Source: Lachnospiraceae bacterium C10 (GTDB lineage: Bacteria > Bacillota > Clostridia > Lachnospirales > Lachnospiraceae). Taken from it: a stretch of 33,573 nt of DNA. This document shows, piece after piece, positions 1 to 7,960 of this stretch. The translations under genes were made by a program, and so were the position numbers. The number at the start of each line of letters is the position of its first letter. Position 1 is the stretch's first letter. The DNA lies in the NCBI GenBank assembly GCA_900100095.1, contig FMTN01000031.1, forward strand, positions 1 through 33,573, written 5' to 3'. Below the pieces are notes generated by a model. It did not search any database. It was not told where the DNA came from and saw nothing but the letters and a program-made list of their open reading frames with translations.

Positions 1-176
1 ATTAGATGCCCTTCTATAATCTCTACTCCTTTGTATGCGCAAAGTTGTTTTAAGATATCTCGTATGCTTACCTTATATTGATTGTAGATTATTTTTCTCC
101 TATACTTTGGAGTGAACACTATGTGGTATTTACACATCCATTTAGTGTGTGCTAGACTATTTGCCTTATTGGCCAT
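1..176 (-). CDS. tnpA: IS200/IS605-family transposase TnpA, N-terminal part (cut by window edge)
   Basis: Reading from ATG at 176 gives a 58-residue start with KYHIVFTPKYRRK, the hallmark beginning of the Y1 (HUH single-strand) transposases of the IS200 group. The HUH motif and catalytic tyrosine would lie beyond base 1. In this family the enzyme cuts and rejoins single-stranded element ends. The ribosome site GGAAAGGTG sits just upstream but inside a long inverted repeat (178-244), so translation is probably restrained, as is known for IS200. No tnpB is visible here. Whether the element is intact cannot be judged from this window. Confidence 0.85.
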   Translation of the reverse strand, partial: MANKANSLAHTKWMCKYHIVFTPKYRRKIIYNQYKVSIRDILKQLCAYKGVEIIEGHL

Positions 177-177
177 T

Positions 178-244
178 AAAATCACCTTTCCTTTCGTTAT
201 AATTTAGGCTTGAACATCCAAAATTATAGCGGAAAGGTGATTTT
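178..244. repeat. Imperfect inverted repeat in the tnpA leader, sequestering the ribosome site
   Basis: AAAATCACCTTTCC (178-191) is the exact reverse complement of 231-244. The pairing continues inward through CGTTATAATTT (195-205) against AAATTATAGCG (221-231) with one wobble and a small bulge, leaving a 14-nt loop. On the tnpA strand the 3' arm contains the ribosome site. The 5' UTR hairpins of IS200 are known to lower transposase translation and block read-through from outside; the same role is inferred here. Confidence 0.8.
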
Positions 245-264
245 TTTGTATAACAAACACCGCG

Positions 265-281
265 CACCCGCATAGCGGGTG
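265..281. repeat. Short perfect hairpin, probable IS200 left-end TnpA recognition site
   Basis: CACCCGC (265-271), loop ATA, GCGGGTG (275-281): a seven-base-pair stem with a three-base loop. It lies about 90 bases upstream of the tnpA start, where IS200/IS605 elements carry the subterminal palindrome bound by TnpA. The element boundary should be slightly beyond 281, but the cleavage tetranucleotide cannot be fixed without an empty-site comparison. Confidence 0.6.
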
Positions 282-326
282 GTTTCTATTTCGCACGCTT
301 CGCGAGCTCAACTGTGTCACGACACA

Positions 327-372
327 TAATAAAATGCACGGTGATTCCAACTCCGTTGAATTCTCCGTGCAT
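327..372 (-). terminator. Intrinsic terminator of proS
   Basis: On the minus strand ATGCACGG (372-365) pairs with CCGTGCAT (341-334), with partial pairing in between, followed by a T-rich tail (TTTTATT). It lies 24 bases beyond the proS stop. Confidence 0.75.
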
Positions 373-395
373 CCTTTGCTATTTCATCAACTCTA

Positions 396-1832
396 TTAGT
401 ATGCCTTGCCCCAGAATACCAGCTTCTTAGCCGGCTTTCCACAGCAGACGCAGACATCACTGATCTTTTCCTGTTCAAATGGCATACAACGGCTTGTTGC
501 AGTTGTGTCCTCTTTAATCTTATTCTCGCAAGCAACATCGCCGCACCACATTCCGCGAATGAAACCTGGCTTATTCTCAACGATCTCCTTGAACTCTTCG
601 TAGTTATGTGCGTCGTAAATATGAGAATTCAAATGTTCCTTCGCACGTGCGAGCATATCATTCTGCTCATTCTCCAGTGTCTCTCCAACCTTTGCAACAA
701 CCTCATCGATCTTTGCAATTACCTTCTCACGGTTGTCACGACGAACGAGAACACACTGACCGTTTTCGATATCCTTCGGGCCTACCTCGATACGAAGAGG
801 TACGCCTCGCATCTCTTCCTCTGCGAACTTCCAGCCCGGACGCTTGTCCGAATCATCCACAGTAACAGAGAAACCAGCCTGCTTTAAGGTGTCACGAAGG
901 GCATAAGCCTGATCCAGAACGCCATCCTTATGCTGCTGGATCGGTACGATGGTAACCTGTACCGGAGCGATACGCGGCGGAAGAACAAGACCTGAATCAT
1001 CACCGTGTACCATGATCAGAGCACCGATCAGGCGGGTGGATACACCCCAGGATGTCTGATGTACCGGTGTAAGCTTGTTCTCTTTATCTGTGTACTGAAC
1101 ACCGAAAGCCTTCGCAAATCCGTCGCCGAAATTGTGGGAGGTACCGGACTGAAGAGCCTTACCATCGTGCATCAGAGCCTCAATGGTGTAGGTTGCAACA
1201 GCACCTGCGAACTTCTCCTTATCCGTCTTACGTCCCTTAACCATTGGGATGGCAAGTACGTTCTCACAGAAATCAGCATAGAGATTCAGCATCTGGATGG
1301 TTCTCTCCTCTGCCTCTTCCGCCGTTGCGTGAACCGTATGTCCCTCCTGCCATAAGAATTCGGAAGAACGAAGGAACGGACGTGTTGTCTTCTCCCAACG
1401 TACAACCGAACACCACTGATTATACAGCTTTGGAAGGTCACGGTGAGACTGAACGATATTCTTATAAAGATCACAGAATAAGGTCTCGGATGTCGGACGA
1501 ACACACAGTCTCTCCGGCAGCTCATTCAATCCACCCTGTGTTACCCATGCAACCTCAGGAGCAAATCCTTCTACATGATCTTTCTCCTTATCCAGAAGAG
1601 ATTCCGGAATCAGCATTGGCATATATACGTTCTGTACACCCGTCTCCTTAAAGCGAGCATCCAACTCTTTCTGGATGTTCTCCCAGATCGCATATCCATT
1701 GGGCTTATAGATCATAAAACCCTTGATGGAAGAATATTCCATCAGCTCTGCTTTTCTGACTACATCGGTATACCACTGTGTGAAATCCACATCACGGGAG
1801 GTAATCTCCTCCACCAGTTTCTTGTCTGCCAT
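396..1832 (-). CDS. proS: Prolyl-tRNA synthetase (archaeal/eukaryotic type)
   Basis: A class II aminoacyl-tRNA synthetase of 478 residues that charges tRNA-Pro. The motif 2 region is [20 protein letters not shown] (about residues 145-164) and the motif 3 region includes [14 protein letters not shown] (about 285-298), followed by the anticodon-binding domain. The C-terminal domain carries several cysteines ([15 protein letters not shown]), a zinc-binding tail, and the chain ends in tyrosine, as is typical of the short archaeal/eukaryotic-like ProRS rather than the long bacterial form with an INS editing domain. AAGGAG sits six bases before the ATG. It is a single-gene unit with its own promoter (1925-1953) and terminator. 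Its 5' UTR contains a palindromic repeat (1871-1913) and no T-box is visible. Confidence 0.97.
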   Translation of the reverse strand: MADKKLVEEITSRDVDFTQWYTDVVRKAELMEYSSIKGFMIYKPNGYAIWENIQKELDARFKETGVQNVYMPMLIPESLLDKEKDHVEGFAPEVAWVTQGGLNELPERLCVRPTSETLFCDLYKNIVQSHRDLPKLYNQWCSVVRWEKTTRPFLRSSEFLWQEGHTVHATAEEAEERTIQMLNLYADFCENVLAIPMVKGRKTDKEKFAGAVATYTIEALMHDGKALQSGTSHNFGDGFAKAFGVQYTDKENKLTPVHQTSWGVSTRLIGALIMVHGDDSGLVLPPRIAPVQVTIVPIQQHKDGVLDQAYALRDTLKQAGFSVTVDDSDKRPGWKFAEEEMRGVPLRIEVGPKDIENGQCVLVRRDNREKVIAKIDEVVAKVGETLENEQNDMLARAKEHLNSHIYDAHNYEEFKEIVENKPGFIRGMWCGDVACENKIKEDTTATSRCMPFEQEKISDVCVCCGKPAKKLVFWGKAY

Positions 1833-1870
1833 CTTTTGCTCCTTAGTTCATATATAAAATCTTTATTTAC

Positions 1871-1913
1871 AGTCAAGACTCGCTCGGAGCTTGTACTCCG
1901 ACTGAGTTAAATT
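1871..1913. repeat. Palindromic repeat, short copy A (internal-deletion form of copy C)
   Basis: The left 16 bases, AGTCAAGACTCGCTCG, are identical to 30502-30517. The right part, GGAGCTTGTACTCCGACTGA followed by GTTAAATT, matches 30607-30634 with one change. The roughly 90 bases that lie between these parts in copy C are absent. The short copy can still fold: TCGGAG with CTCCGA around loop CTTGTA, extended by ACTC with GAGT. It sits in the transcribed leader of proS. Confidence 0.75.
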
Positions 1914-1924
1914 CAGCAAATCTT

Positions 1925-1953
1925 ATCATAAGAAATCTGCGAACTTCTGTCAA
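1925..1953 (-). promoter_or_regulatory. Sigma-A promoter of proS
   Basis: Minus strand: TTGACA (1953-1948), a 17-base spacer, TATGAT (1930-1925). A perfect -35, a good -10 and optimal spacing place transcription start near 1918. The leader is about 85 bases and includes repeat copy A. Confidence 0.85.
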
Positions 1954-1997
1954 TTCCCTTCTTATGAAAAGGCTGATGGGACCGGTATGATTTGATC

Positions 1998-2651
1998 TTA
2001 TAAAAAGTCAACGAAATCCTCGCCCTTTGGATTGATCTTAAAGGTCAACGGCTCCTTTGATACCGGATGCTGCATATTAAGCTCCACCGCTGCAAGTGCA
2101 AGGTTTCTTCCTGTGGAAGGTCCTCCATACTTGACATCTCCAAGAATCGGCGCTGTTCTTGCTGCAAACTGGCAACGAATCTGATGGAACCGTCCGGTAT
2201 CCAGTGTCACTTCCATCATCGTTGCGCCATCCAGACGGCACAGGGTGCGATAATGAAGCACAGCCTTTTTACCCCGTGGATTCTTCTCATCCACCACCTT
2301 GGCTCTGTTCCTTGTTGCATCCTTCATCAGATAATCCGTCATCGTACCTTCCTTTGGCATTGCCTCCCTTGTGACAATGACATGGTACTTTTTCCAGAGT
2401 CGCTTCTCCCGCATCTGAACCGTCAGCTGACTGGTGATATTGCTCGTCTTACCAAAAACAAGCACGCCCTCCACCGGCTGATCCAGACGGCTTACAACTC
2501 CGACGTACGGATCTTCACCTGCCTTTTTCCGGTAGTTTGCCAGCTCGGATACCAGATCCTTCTCCGCCACCTTCGCTGTCTCTACTGCAAGACCTGCCGG
2601 CTTATACACCACCATAATCGCTGCATCTTCATAAATCATGTCCCAACTCAC
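1998..2651 (-). CDS. Small RluA-family RNA pseudouridine synthase
   Basis: 217 residues, the catalytic core only, with no S4 domain. The catalytic block is VSRLDQPVEGVLVFGKT (about residues 53-69). The usual HRLD is SRLD here; the aspartate that attacks the uracil is retained. The second block is TLDTGRFHQIRCQFA and the third GDVKYGG. The family isomerises specific uridines in rRNA or tRNA; the target cannot be read from sequence. The start is GTG at 2651 with GGAGG six bases upstream; an ATG four codons later is the alternative. It lies 62 bases downstream of the response regulator gene and probably shares its transcript. No clear terminator follows. Confidence 0.88.
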   Translation of the reverse strand: MSWDMIYEDAAIMVVYKPAGLAVETAKVAEKDLVSELANYRKKAGEDPYVGVVSRLDQPVEGVLVFGKTSNITSQLTVQMREKRLWKKYHVIVTREAMPKEGTMTDYLMKDATRNRAKVVDEKNPRGKKAVLHYRTLCRLDGATMMEVTLDTGRFHQIRCQFAARTAPILGDVKYGGPSTGRNLALAAVELNMQHPVSKEPLTFKINPKGEDFVDFL

Positions 2652-2713
2652 AGTACTCCTCCAATCTCTCCCATAGCGGCAGTTCCCCTGGTGTCTCCTT
2701 CACCAACTGCACA

Positions 2714-3409
2714 CTAGATTTTCATTCGATAGCCGACTCCCCACACGGTTTCAATATACTGCGGCTTATCTTTGTTCATTTCAATTTTTTCCCGGATCTT
2801 TTTGATATGAACCGTAACGGTCGCAATATCTCCAACTGAATCCATATCCCAGATCTTTTGGAACAACTGCTCTTTTGAGAATACCTGATTCGGATTCTCC
2901 GCCATGAAGCTGAGCAGTTCATATTCTCTTGTTGTGAGATTCTTCTCATCGCCATCCACCCATACCTGATGACTGGTCTTGTCGATTTTCAGACCCCGGA
3001 TGCGAATGATATCATCATCCGCCGTTGCATTTGCAGCATTGACCAGTCGCTCATACCGGGCCAGATGTGCCTTCACACGGGCTACCAGTTCACTCGGCGA
3101 AAAAGGCTTCGTGATATAATCATCCGCTCCAAGTCCAAGACCTTTGACCTTGTCAATGTCCTCTTTTCTTGCAGAGACCATCAGAATCGGCGCATTCTTC
3201 TCCGTCCGGATCTGACGGCAAATCTCAAATCCATCGGTGCCGGGAAGCATCACATCCAGAATATACAGATCGTACTCCTCTTCCATCGCCTTGCGCAGAC
3301 CCTCGGTTCCTTCCGTACAGACGTCCACGACGTAATCCGACAATTCGAGGTAGTCCTTCTCCAGTTCTGCAATTGCCTCCTCGTCTTCTACGATTAAGAT
3401 TCTACTCAT
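2714..3409 (-). CDS. OmpR/PhoB-family two-component response regulator
   Basis: 231 residues. Receiver domain (1-115): acidic pocket ED at 8-9, phospho-acceptor D52 in YILDVMLPGTDGFE, S79, and K101 followed by proline. Winged-helix DNA-binding domain (about 135-231) ending in the typical TVWGVGYRMKI. It acts as a DNA-binding transcription factor switched by the kinase encoded immediately upstream. Its ATG overlaps the kinase stop codon (ATGA), with AGGAGGAGA upstream, so the two are translationally coupled. The target genes are not visible from sequence. Confidence 0.95.
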   Translation of the reverse strand: MSRILIVEDEEAIAELEKDYLELSDYVVDVCTEGTEGLRKAMEEEYDLYILDVMLPGTDGFEICRQIRTEKNAPILMVSARKEDIDKVKGLGLGADDYITKPFSPSELVARVKAHLARYERLVNAANATADDDIIRIRGLKIDKTSHQVWVDGDEKNLTTREYELLSFMAENPNQVFSKEQLFQKIWDMDSVGDIATVTVHIKKIREKIEMNKDKPQYIETVWGVGYRMKI

Positions 3410-4893
3410 GCCTCTCCTCCTGCGTTCTCCGTCTCGATATATTTTCTCAAAACGAAATAAAATACACTGCCTTCTCCGAGTTTACTGGTGGCCCAGATCT
3501 GTCCGCCATGATCCGAAATAATCTTCTTAACGATCGAAAGACCGATTCCACTGCCTTTGATCTTGGTATTTCTGGACTTGTCGCCCCGATACAACCGGTC
3601 AAAGATATGCGGCAGATCCTCTTTACTGATACCTCTGCCATTGTCTTCGATCTCTACCTGGACATAATCACCGGCATCCCGAAGGCGCATGGAAAGCAAC
3701 AGACCGCCTTCCGGCTTTTGATACTTCACGGCATTCCCCACGATGTTATGAACCACGCGGGTCAGCTGCTCCGGATCCGCAATAATCGCGATTCCCTTCG
3801 GAAGTTCATTGTAATAAGACAGTCCAATGCCCTGATTTGCAAGGTCCATGCCGACTTCTTCATTACAGTTCTGAAAAAATTCTCCCACATCCAACGGAAC
3901 AAAATTATACGGAATACGATCGGTATCAATCTTGGAATACAAGGAGAGCTCGTTCAAAAGAGCGTTCATCTCCTTCGCCTTGCTGTGAATGGTACGCACG
4001 TATTTCTCCTGCTTCTCCGGAGTGTTGGCAATTCCATCCAGAATACCTTCCGAGTAACCTGTGATGGACGTCAACGGAGTCTTCAGGTCATGGGCAATAT
4101 TGCTGATCAGCTGACGCTGTGCGTCCTCCGCCTCCAGCTTCTGAATGGCATCCGCCGACAGGCGTTTTCGCATTCGTTCCATGGCTCTTGCCAGGTCCGT
4201 CAGCTCATCCCGCCCCTTCACATCAATGACATGATCCAGCTTACCGCCTTCAATCTCCTCTGCAGCCTTCTGCAACTTGCGGATCTTAGGCATAATACCG
4301 CCATAGAGCCAGGAAATCAGGACACCGGCCGTAAAAAGAAGGATCAAAAGCGCGGACAGAAGATAATCCAGCAAAATCTTCTGTCCCTCCGGCAACAGCT
4401 TATTGGCAGTGGTAAAGATAAAAACACTGCCTCGGACACCGTTGCCGTATCCGTAATTCACCTGCTGAATGGTCACCGGAACATCACCGACGGTATCCAC
4501 CAGTGTCTCTCCGTCATTCAGCCGGCCGTACTCCGGAAGTTCTGTATAATTCGGGTGCACATTAAGATCCGATCCGTCATAGACGATCTTAAAATTCTCC
4601 CTCTGAATCAGAAATGAATGCTTCGCCTGCAGGCTCTCATTCATTTTACGAACCAGCGACCTTTTTTGAAAATTATCCGGTGACTTTTCCGCCCATTTTT
4701 TCAAAATCATGATTTCATTGCTGGTATTGTTCTGCAAAAGTGACAGAGAATTTGCAAAATACAAGGCTCTTCTCTGCGAATCCTCCCGATTCTTCTGCGT
4801 CTGTGTAATTCCCCAAAACAAAAGAAGCGCCAAAAGAAGCGGAACAAAGATAATAATCAAAAAGCTCATAATCAGGCGATTTTTCAGCTTCAT
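3406..4893 (-). CDS. Membrane sensor histidine kinase
   Basis: 495 residues. Two membrane segments (about 8-30 and 170-197) enclose an extracytoplasmic sensing region of about 140 residues. Then come a HAMP linker (about 198-250), a HisKA domain with the phospho-accepting H268 in NIAHDLKTPLTS, and a HATPase_c domain with N box HNIVGNAVKYQ, G1 EDNGRGI, F box FDRLYRGDKS and G2 GSGIGLSIV. It autophosphorylates and passes the phosphate to the downstream regulator. The ligand is unknown. AAAGGAG lies five bases before the ATG. It is the first gene of a kinase, regulator, pseudouridine synthase unit. Confidence 0.96.
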   Translation of the reverse strand: MKLKNRLIMSFLIIIFVPLLLALLLFWGITQTQKNREDSQRRALYFANSLSLLQNNTSNEIMILKKWAEKSPDNFQKRSLVRKMNESLQAKHSFLIQRENFKIVYDGSDLNVHPNYTELPEYGRLNDGETLVDTVGDVPVTIQQVNYGYGNGVRGSVFIFTTANKLLPEGQKILLDYLLSALLILLFTAGVLISWLYGGIMPKIRKLQKAAEEIEGGKLDHVIDVKGRDELTDLARAMERMRKRLSADAIQKLEAEDAQRQLISNIAHDLKTPLTSITGYSEGILDGIANTPEKQEKYVRTIHSKAKEMNALLNELSLYSKIDTDRIPYNFVPLDVGEFFQNCNEEVGMDLANQGIGLSYYNELPKGIAIIADPEQLTRVVHNIVGNAVKYQKPEGGLLLSMRLRDAGDYVQVEIEDNGRGISKEDLPHIFDRLYRGDKSRNTKIKGSGIGLSIVKKIISDHGGQIWATSKLGEGSVFYFVLRKYIETENAGGEA

Positions 4894-4938
4894 AATCGCT
4901 CCTTTCTCTATTTGCTGCAGGAATAGCCATACATTTTA

Positions 4939-4947
4939 AGTATAGCA
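4939..4947 (-). promoter_or_regulatory. Extended -10 promoter of the two-component operon
   Basis: On the minus strand TGC followed by TATACT (4947-4939) is an extended -10 element. The -35 region falls in the T-tract of the metK terminator and is poor (TTTTCG), which fits an extended -10 promoter. Confidence 0.6.
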
Positions 4948-4963
4948 TGACCTTTCTGCAACG

Positions 4964-4994
4964 AAAAGAGGGGGCATGCATTTCATGCCCCCTC
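4964..4994 (-). terminator. Intrinsic terminator of metK
   Basis: Perfect 11-bp stem: minus strand GAGGGGGCATG (4994-4984), loop AAATG, CATGCCCCCTC (4978-4968), then TTTT. Confidence 0.93.
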
Positions 4995-5016
4995 CAAATC
5001 CTTCATCGGTCAGATA

Positions 5017-6198
5017 TTAGAGATACTTCTTCAATGTCTCTACCTTATCAAGTGCCTCCCAAGGAAGGTCAAGGTCATTACGTCCAAAATGTCCGTAAGC
5101 TGCTGTCTCACGGTAGATTGGACGACGTAAATCCAGCATCTTAATGATGCCTGCCGGGCGAAGATCGAAGTTCTCGCGAATGATCTCTACCAGCTTCTCT
5201 GAATCCAGCTTACCGGTACCGAAAGTCTCAATGTTGATGGATGTCGGCTCAGCCACTCCAATCGCATAAGACAACTGAATCTCAGCCTTCTCAGCAAGGC
5301 CTGCTGCAACAATATTCTTTGCAACATAACGTGCTGCATAAGCTGCAGAACGATCCACCTTGGTGCAGTCCTTACCGGAGAATGCTCCGCCGCCATGACG
5401 TGCCATTCCACCGTAAGTATCAACAATAATCTTACGTCCAGTCAGTCCTGCATCACCGTGTGGTCCACCGATAACAAAGCGGCCGGTCGGGTTGATGTAG
5501 AACTTTGTCTTCTCATCCACCAGCTCCTGTGGAAGGACCTCATCGAAGACATACTTTTTGATATCCTGATGGATCTGCTCCTGTGTCACATCCTCATCAT
5601 GCTGAGTGGAAAGAACAACAGCCTCAAGTCTCTTTGGCTTATGATTCTCGTCATACTCTACAGATACCTGTGTCTTACCGTCCGGACGAAGATAAGACAG
5701 CGTTCCGTCCTTACGGACATCGGTCAATCTCTTGGACAATTTGTGTGCAAGAGAGATTGGATACGGCATGAACTCCTCTGTCTCATTTGTTGCATAACCG
5801 AACATCATACCCTGATCTCCGGCACCTGTATCGAGGTCGTCCTTTAACTCACCTTCTCTTGCCTCCAGTGCCTTATCGACACCCATGGCAATATCAGCAG
5901 ACTGCTGATCCAGCGCTACCATCACCGCGCAGGTATTGCCGTCAAATCCTGTCTTTGCATCGTTGTAACCGATTTCATTCACCGTCTTACGAACGATAGA
6001 AGGAATATCAAGCACTGCCTTTGTTGTAATCTCTCCGGTAACTAAAATGAAACCGGTACAAGCTGTTGTCTCACATGCCACACGGCTCATTGGATCCTGC
6101 TCCATGCATGCATCCAGGATCGCGTCCGATACAGCATCACAAACCTTGTCCGGATGTCCTTCTGTAACAGACTCTGATGTAAACAATAACTTTTCCAT
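5017..6198 (-). CDS. metK: S-adenosylmethionine synthetase
   Basis: 393 residues, full length. It makes S-adenosylmethionine from methionine and ATP. Signatures are the N-terminal [12 protein letters not shown] with the catalytic histidine, [16 protein letters not shown] (methionine/ATP site), and the P-loop-like [15 protein letters not shown] precedes the ATG by about six bases. It is a single-gene unit under a SAM-I riboswitch (6318-6417) and leader terminator (6272-6297), so the product represses its own synthesis by premature termination. A strong terminator follows the gene. Confidence 0.98.
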   Translation of the reverse strand: MEKLLFTSESVTEGHPDKVCDAVSDAILDACMEQDPMSRVACETTACTGFILVTGEITTKAVLDIPSIVRKTVNEIGYNDAKTGFDGNTCAVMVALDQQSADIAMGVDKALEAREGELKDDLDTGAGDQGMMFGYATNETEEFMPYPISLAHKLSKRLTDVRKDGTLSYLRPDGKTQVSVEYDENHKPKRLEAVVLSTQHDEDVTQEQIHQDIKKYVFDEVLPQELVDEKTKFYINPTGRFVIGGPHGDAGLTGRKIIVDTYGGMARHGGGAFSGKDCTKVDRSAAYAARYVAKNIVAAGLAEKAEIQLSYAIGVAEPTSINIETFGTGKLDSEKLVEIIRENFDLRPAGIIKMLDLRRPIYRETAAYGHFGRNDLDLPWEALDKVETLKKYL

Positions 6199-6271
6199 AG
6201 TGTCTCCTTCTCCCTTTAAGGGGTGCTGAATTACCTGTTACTTGAATTGTCGCTAAGGACTCGACACAACT

Positions 6272-6297
6272 AAAAAAATCCGCCAGACAGCGGATTT
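6272..6297 (-). terminator. Riboswitch-controlled leader terminator of metK
   Basis: Minus strand AAATCCGC (6297-6290), six-base loop, GCGGATTT (6283-6276), then a run of seven T. The 5' arm, CAAATCC on the minus strand (6298-6292), can alternatively pair with GGATTTG (6317-6311), just downstream of the aptamer P1. This gives an antiterminator, the expected off/on switch. Confidence 0.9.
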
Positions 6298-6317
6298 GAG
6301 TATTCATCATCAAATCC

Positions 6318-6417
6318 CCTTATTGTTCGATTGCTCGCTCAGGTTGGCACCGTCCTGCCTGCGCAGGGGTTGCCGTGGTTTCACAGATCCTTTGTATCTC
6401 CGCCACTCTGAATAAGA
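6318..6417 (-). promoter_or_regulatory. SAM-I (S-box) riboswitch aptamer
   Basis: On the minus strand the P1 arm CTTATT (6416-6411) pairs with AATAAG (6324-6319). Between them lie the conserved S-box core pieces in order: CAGAGTGGCGGAGA, GAAACCACGGCAACC and GGTGCCAACC. These match the SAM-I consensus for the internal loops and the P2/P3/P4 stems. It binds S-adenosylmethionine; bound aptamer holds P1 closed and leaves the downstream terminator free to form. The 6199-6597 intergenic stretch is explained by this riboswitch, its terminator, and two divergent promoters. Confidence 0.96.
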
Positions 6418-6450
6418 GAACATTGCGTAATATTCAATTCAAGGATGCCT

Positions 6451-6479
6451 ATTACATCACTATTATAATATAACGTCAA
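6451..6479 (-). promoter_or_regulatory. Sigma-A promoter of the metK riboswitch transcript
   Basis: Minus strand TTGACG (6479-6474), a 17-base spacer, TGTAAT (6456-6451). Transcription would start near 6444, about 27 bases before the aptamer. Confidence 0.8.
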
Positions 6480-6522
6480 AGCTTTTATGTCTATAGTAAA
6501 TTCGCATTTTCACCAGATTCCA

Positions 6523-6551
6523 TTGCGAAAGGTACAATAATAATTTATACT
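6523..6551 (+). promoter_or_regulatory. Sigma-A promoter of the HD-GYP gene
   Basis: TTGCGA (6523-6528), a 17-base spacer, TATACT (6546-6551), about 45 bases before the ATG. It is divergent from the metK promoter. Confidence 0.8.
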
Positions 6552-6597
6552 AAAAGCGTGTTATTTTACACAGTTTCTATTCACTGGGGGAGCTATT

Positions 6598-7830
6598 ATG
6601 CAGAAATTACCTTTACGAAATCTTAACGCCGGCATGACACTTGCTGACGATATCACCACCCGCCACGGGCAGGTCGTTGCCAGAAAGGGGACTGTTTTAA
6701 CCGATCCGCTGATCGCAAGATTATCTTTTTATCGCATCGACCTTGTTCCTGTTGAACAGGAAGAGACACCGGATGAGCATAAGCCTTTGGTTGCACCGCT
6801 GGCTGTGGATCTGCCGACAGAATCCATAACACCTCTACCACAGGAGGAAGCGCGGCGCCCGAAAGCTGCTTCTACCCCTCCCCCGAAGCCGGAGGTTACA
6901 CTTAAGAAAGAGAAGAATCCGGATGGCTTCCGTACGAACAACAAGACCATTCCGTATTCACAGAAGCTTCGCTCTACCCCGGAATATCAGAAATTTCAGC
7001 TGGATTATTCCCGTAACATCGCCCTGATGCGTTCGGTCTTCGAATCCATCGTTAAAAAGGGAGAGACTACGGTAGATTTTGAACGCATTCTTAACGAGGT
7101 CCGTTCTCTTTTTGCATCCAAAACAACCCTGGATCTTTTCGACATCCTGCATACGATGACAGCCCTGGACGATGCTGTCTATGTTCATTCCCTCAATGTC
7201 GCTCTGATTTCCCGCGGCATCGGTAAATGGATGAAGCTCGATAAGGATAAGCTGGATGTTTTGACCCTCGCCGGTTATTTCCATGACATCGGTAAGATCG
7301 TCATCCCGCCGGAGGTTTTAAACAAAACCGGTAAATTAACCGACGAAGAATTCCAGATGATCCGCAAGCATCCCCTCGAAGGACGCAAGCTGTTAAAGCA
7401 GATCAACGGAATCGACGGAAGAATCCTCGCTGCTACTTTGCAGCACCATGAGCGTTTTGACGGTTCCGGTTATCCAAGAGGTCTTGCTGGTGACGAAATT
7501 GACACCACTGCAGCCATCGTTGCTGTTGCCGATGTCTACGATGCCATGACCGCTTCAAGAGCCTACCGAGCTCCGAAGTGCGCCTTCCAGGTGATTTCGG
7601 ACTTTGAAGATGACGGTCTTCAGAAATATGACCCGAAGGTTATCATGACCTTCATCAAGCGTATGGCAGACGCCTACCAGAATGCCCGTGTCATTCTCAG
7701 CGACGGCAGCCGTTGCAAAGTCATTTATCTGAATCCACAGCGCATGAGCAAACCAATGGTGGAATTCGATGACGGTAAGATCTTAGATCTGTCCACGTCC
7801 TCCGGAATTTCCATTACATCGATTATCTAA
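6598..7830 (+). CDS. HD-GYP domain protein, putative cyclic-di-GMP phosphodiesterase
   Basis: 410 residues, no membrane segment or receiver domain. N-terminal domain (1-55) has the LNAGMTLADDI...GTVLTDPLI pattern often found before HD-GYP domains. A proline/glutamate-rich linker (56-115) follows, then the HD-GYP domain (about 140-365): metal and catalytic residues H229-D230 in YFHDIGK, H283-H284 in QHHERFDGSGYP, and the GYP triplet at 291-293, with AVADVYDAMTASRAYR after it. The family hydrolyses c-di-GMP, here possibly linked to motility control given the flagellar genes 7 kb away (inference). GGGGGAG precedes the ATG. Monocistronic between its own promoter and terminator. Confidence 0.93.
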   Translation: MQKLPLRNLNAGMTLADDITTRHGQVVARKGTVLTDPLIARLSFYRIDLVPVEQEETPDEHKPLVAPLAVDLPTESITPLPQEEARRPKAASTPPPKPEVTLKKEKNPDGFRTNNKTIPYSQKLRSTPEYQKFQLDYSRNIALMRSVFESIVKKGETTVDFERILNEVRSLFASKTTLDLFDILHTMTALDDAVYVHSLNVALISRGIGKWMKLDKDKLDVLTLAGYFHDIGKIVIPPEVLNKTGKLTDEEFQMIRKHPLEGRKLLKQINGIDGRILAATLQHHERFDGSGYPRGLAGDEIDTTAAIVAVADVYDAMTASRAYRAPKCAFQVISDFEDDGLQKYDPKVIMTFIKRMADAYQNARVILSDGSRCKVIYLNPQRMSKPMVEFDDGKILDLSTSSGISITSII

Positions 7831-7833
7831 AAA

Positions 7834-7864
7834 AGTCCTCAGGTTCTCCTGAGGGCTCTTTTTC
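7834..7864 (+). terminator. Intrinsic terminator of the HD-GYP gene
   Basis: CCTCAGG (7837-7843), loop TTCT, CCTGAGG (7848-7854), with flanking pairs, then CTCTTTTTC. It lies four bases after the stop codon. Confidence 0.92.
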
Positions 7865-7888
7865 TATCCACACAATCTATTGCCGAAC

Positions 7889-7938
7889 AAAAGACCTCCG
7901 ATGGCTTCGCATTCCCGCGAGCCTTCGGAGGTCTTTTT
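7889..7938. terminator. Bidirectional terminator between the HD-GYP gene and murA
   Basis: AAAAGACCTCCGA (7889-7901) pairs with TCGGAGGTCTTTT (7925-7937). Inside, GGCT and CGC pair with GCG and AGCC. T-runs follow on both strands. It ends murA on the minus strand and backs up the HD-GYP terminator on the plus strand. Confidence 0.9.
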
Positions 7939-7960
7939 AACCGTTAACTGTTCCGATCTC

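Noticed and set aside
1833-1997. T-box leader upstream of proS
   Set aside because: No specifier stem, AG-box or GGTGG T-box sequence; the gap is explained by promoter plus repeat copy A.
2629-2712. 28-codon frame from GTG between the response regulator and the pseudouridine synthase, overlapping the latter
   Set aside because: No ribosome site, no recognisable family, and it overlaps a well-supported start; probably chance.
3169-4617. Long plus-strand open frame antisense to the histidine kinase
   Set aside because: No family features or ribosome site; shadow of the kinase gene.
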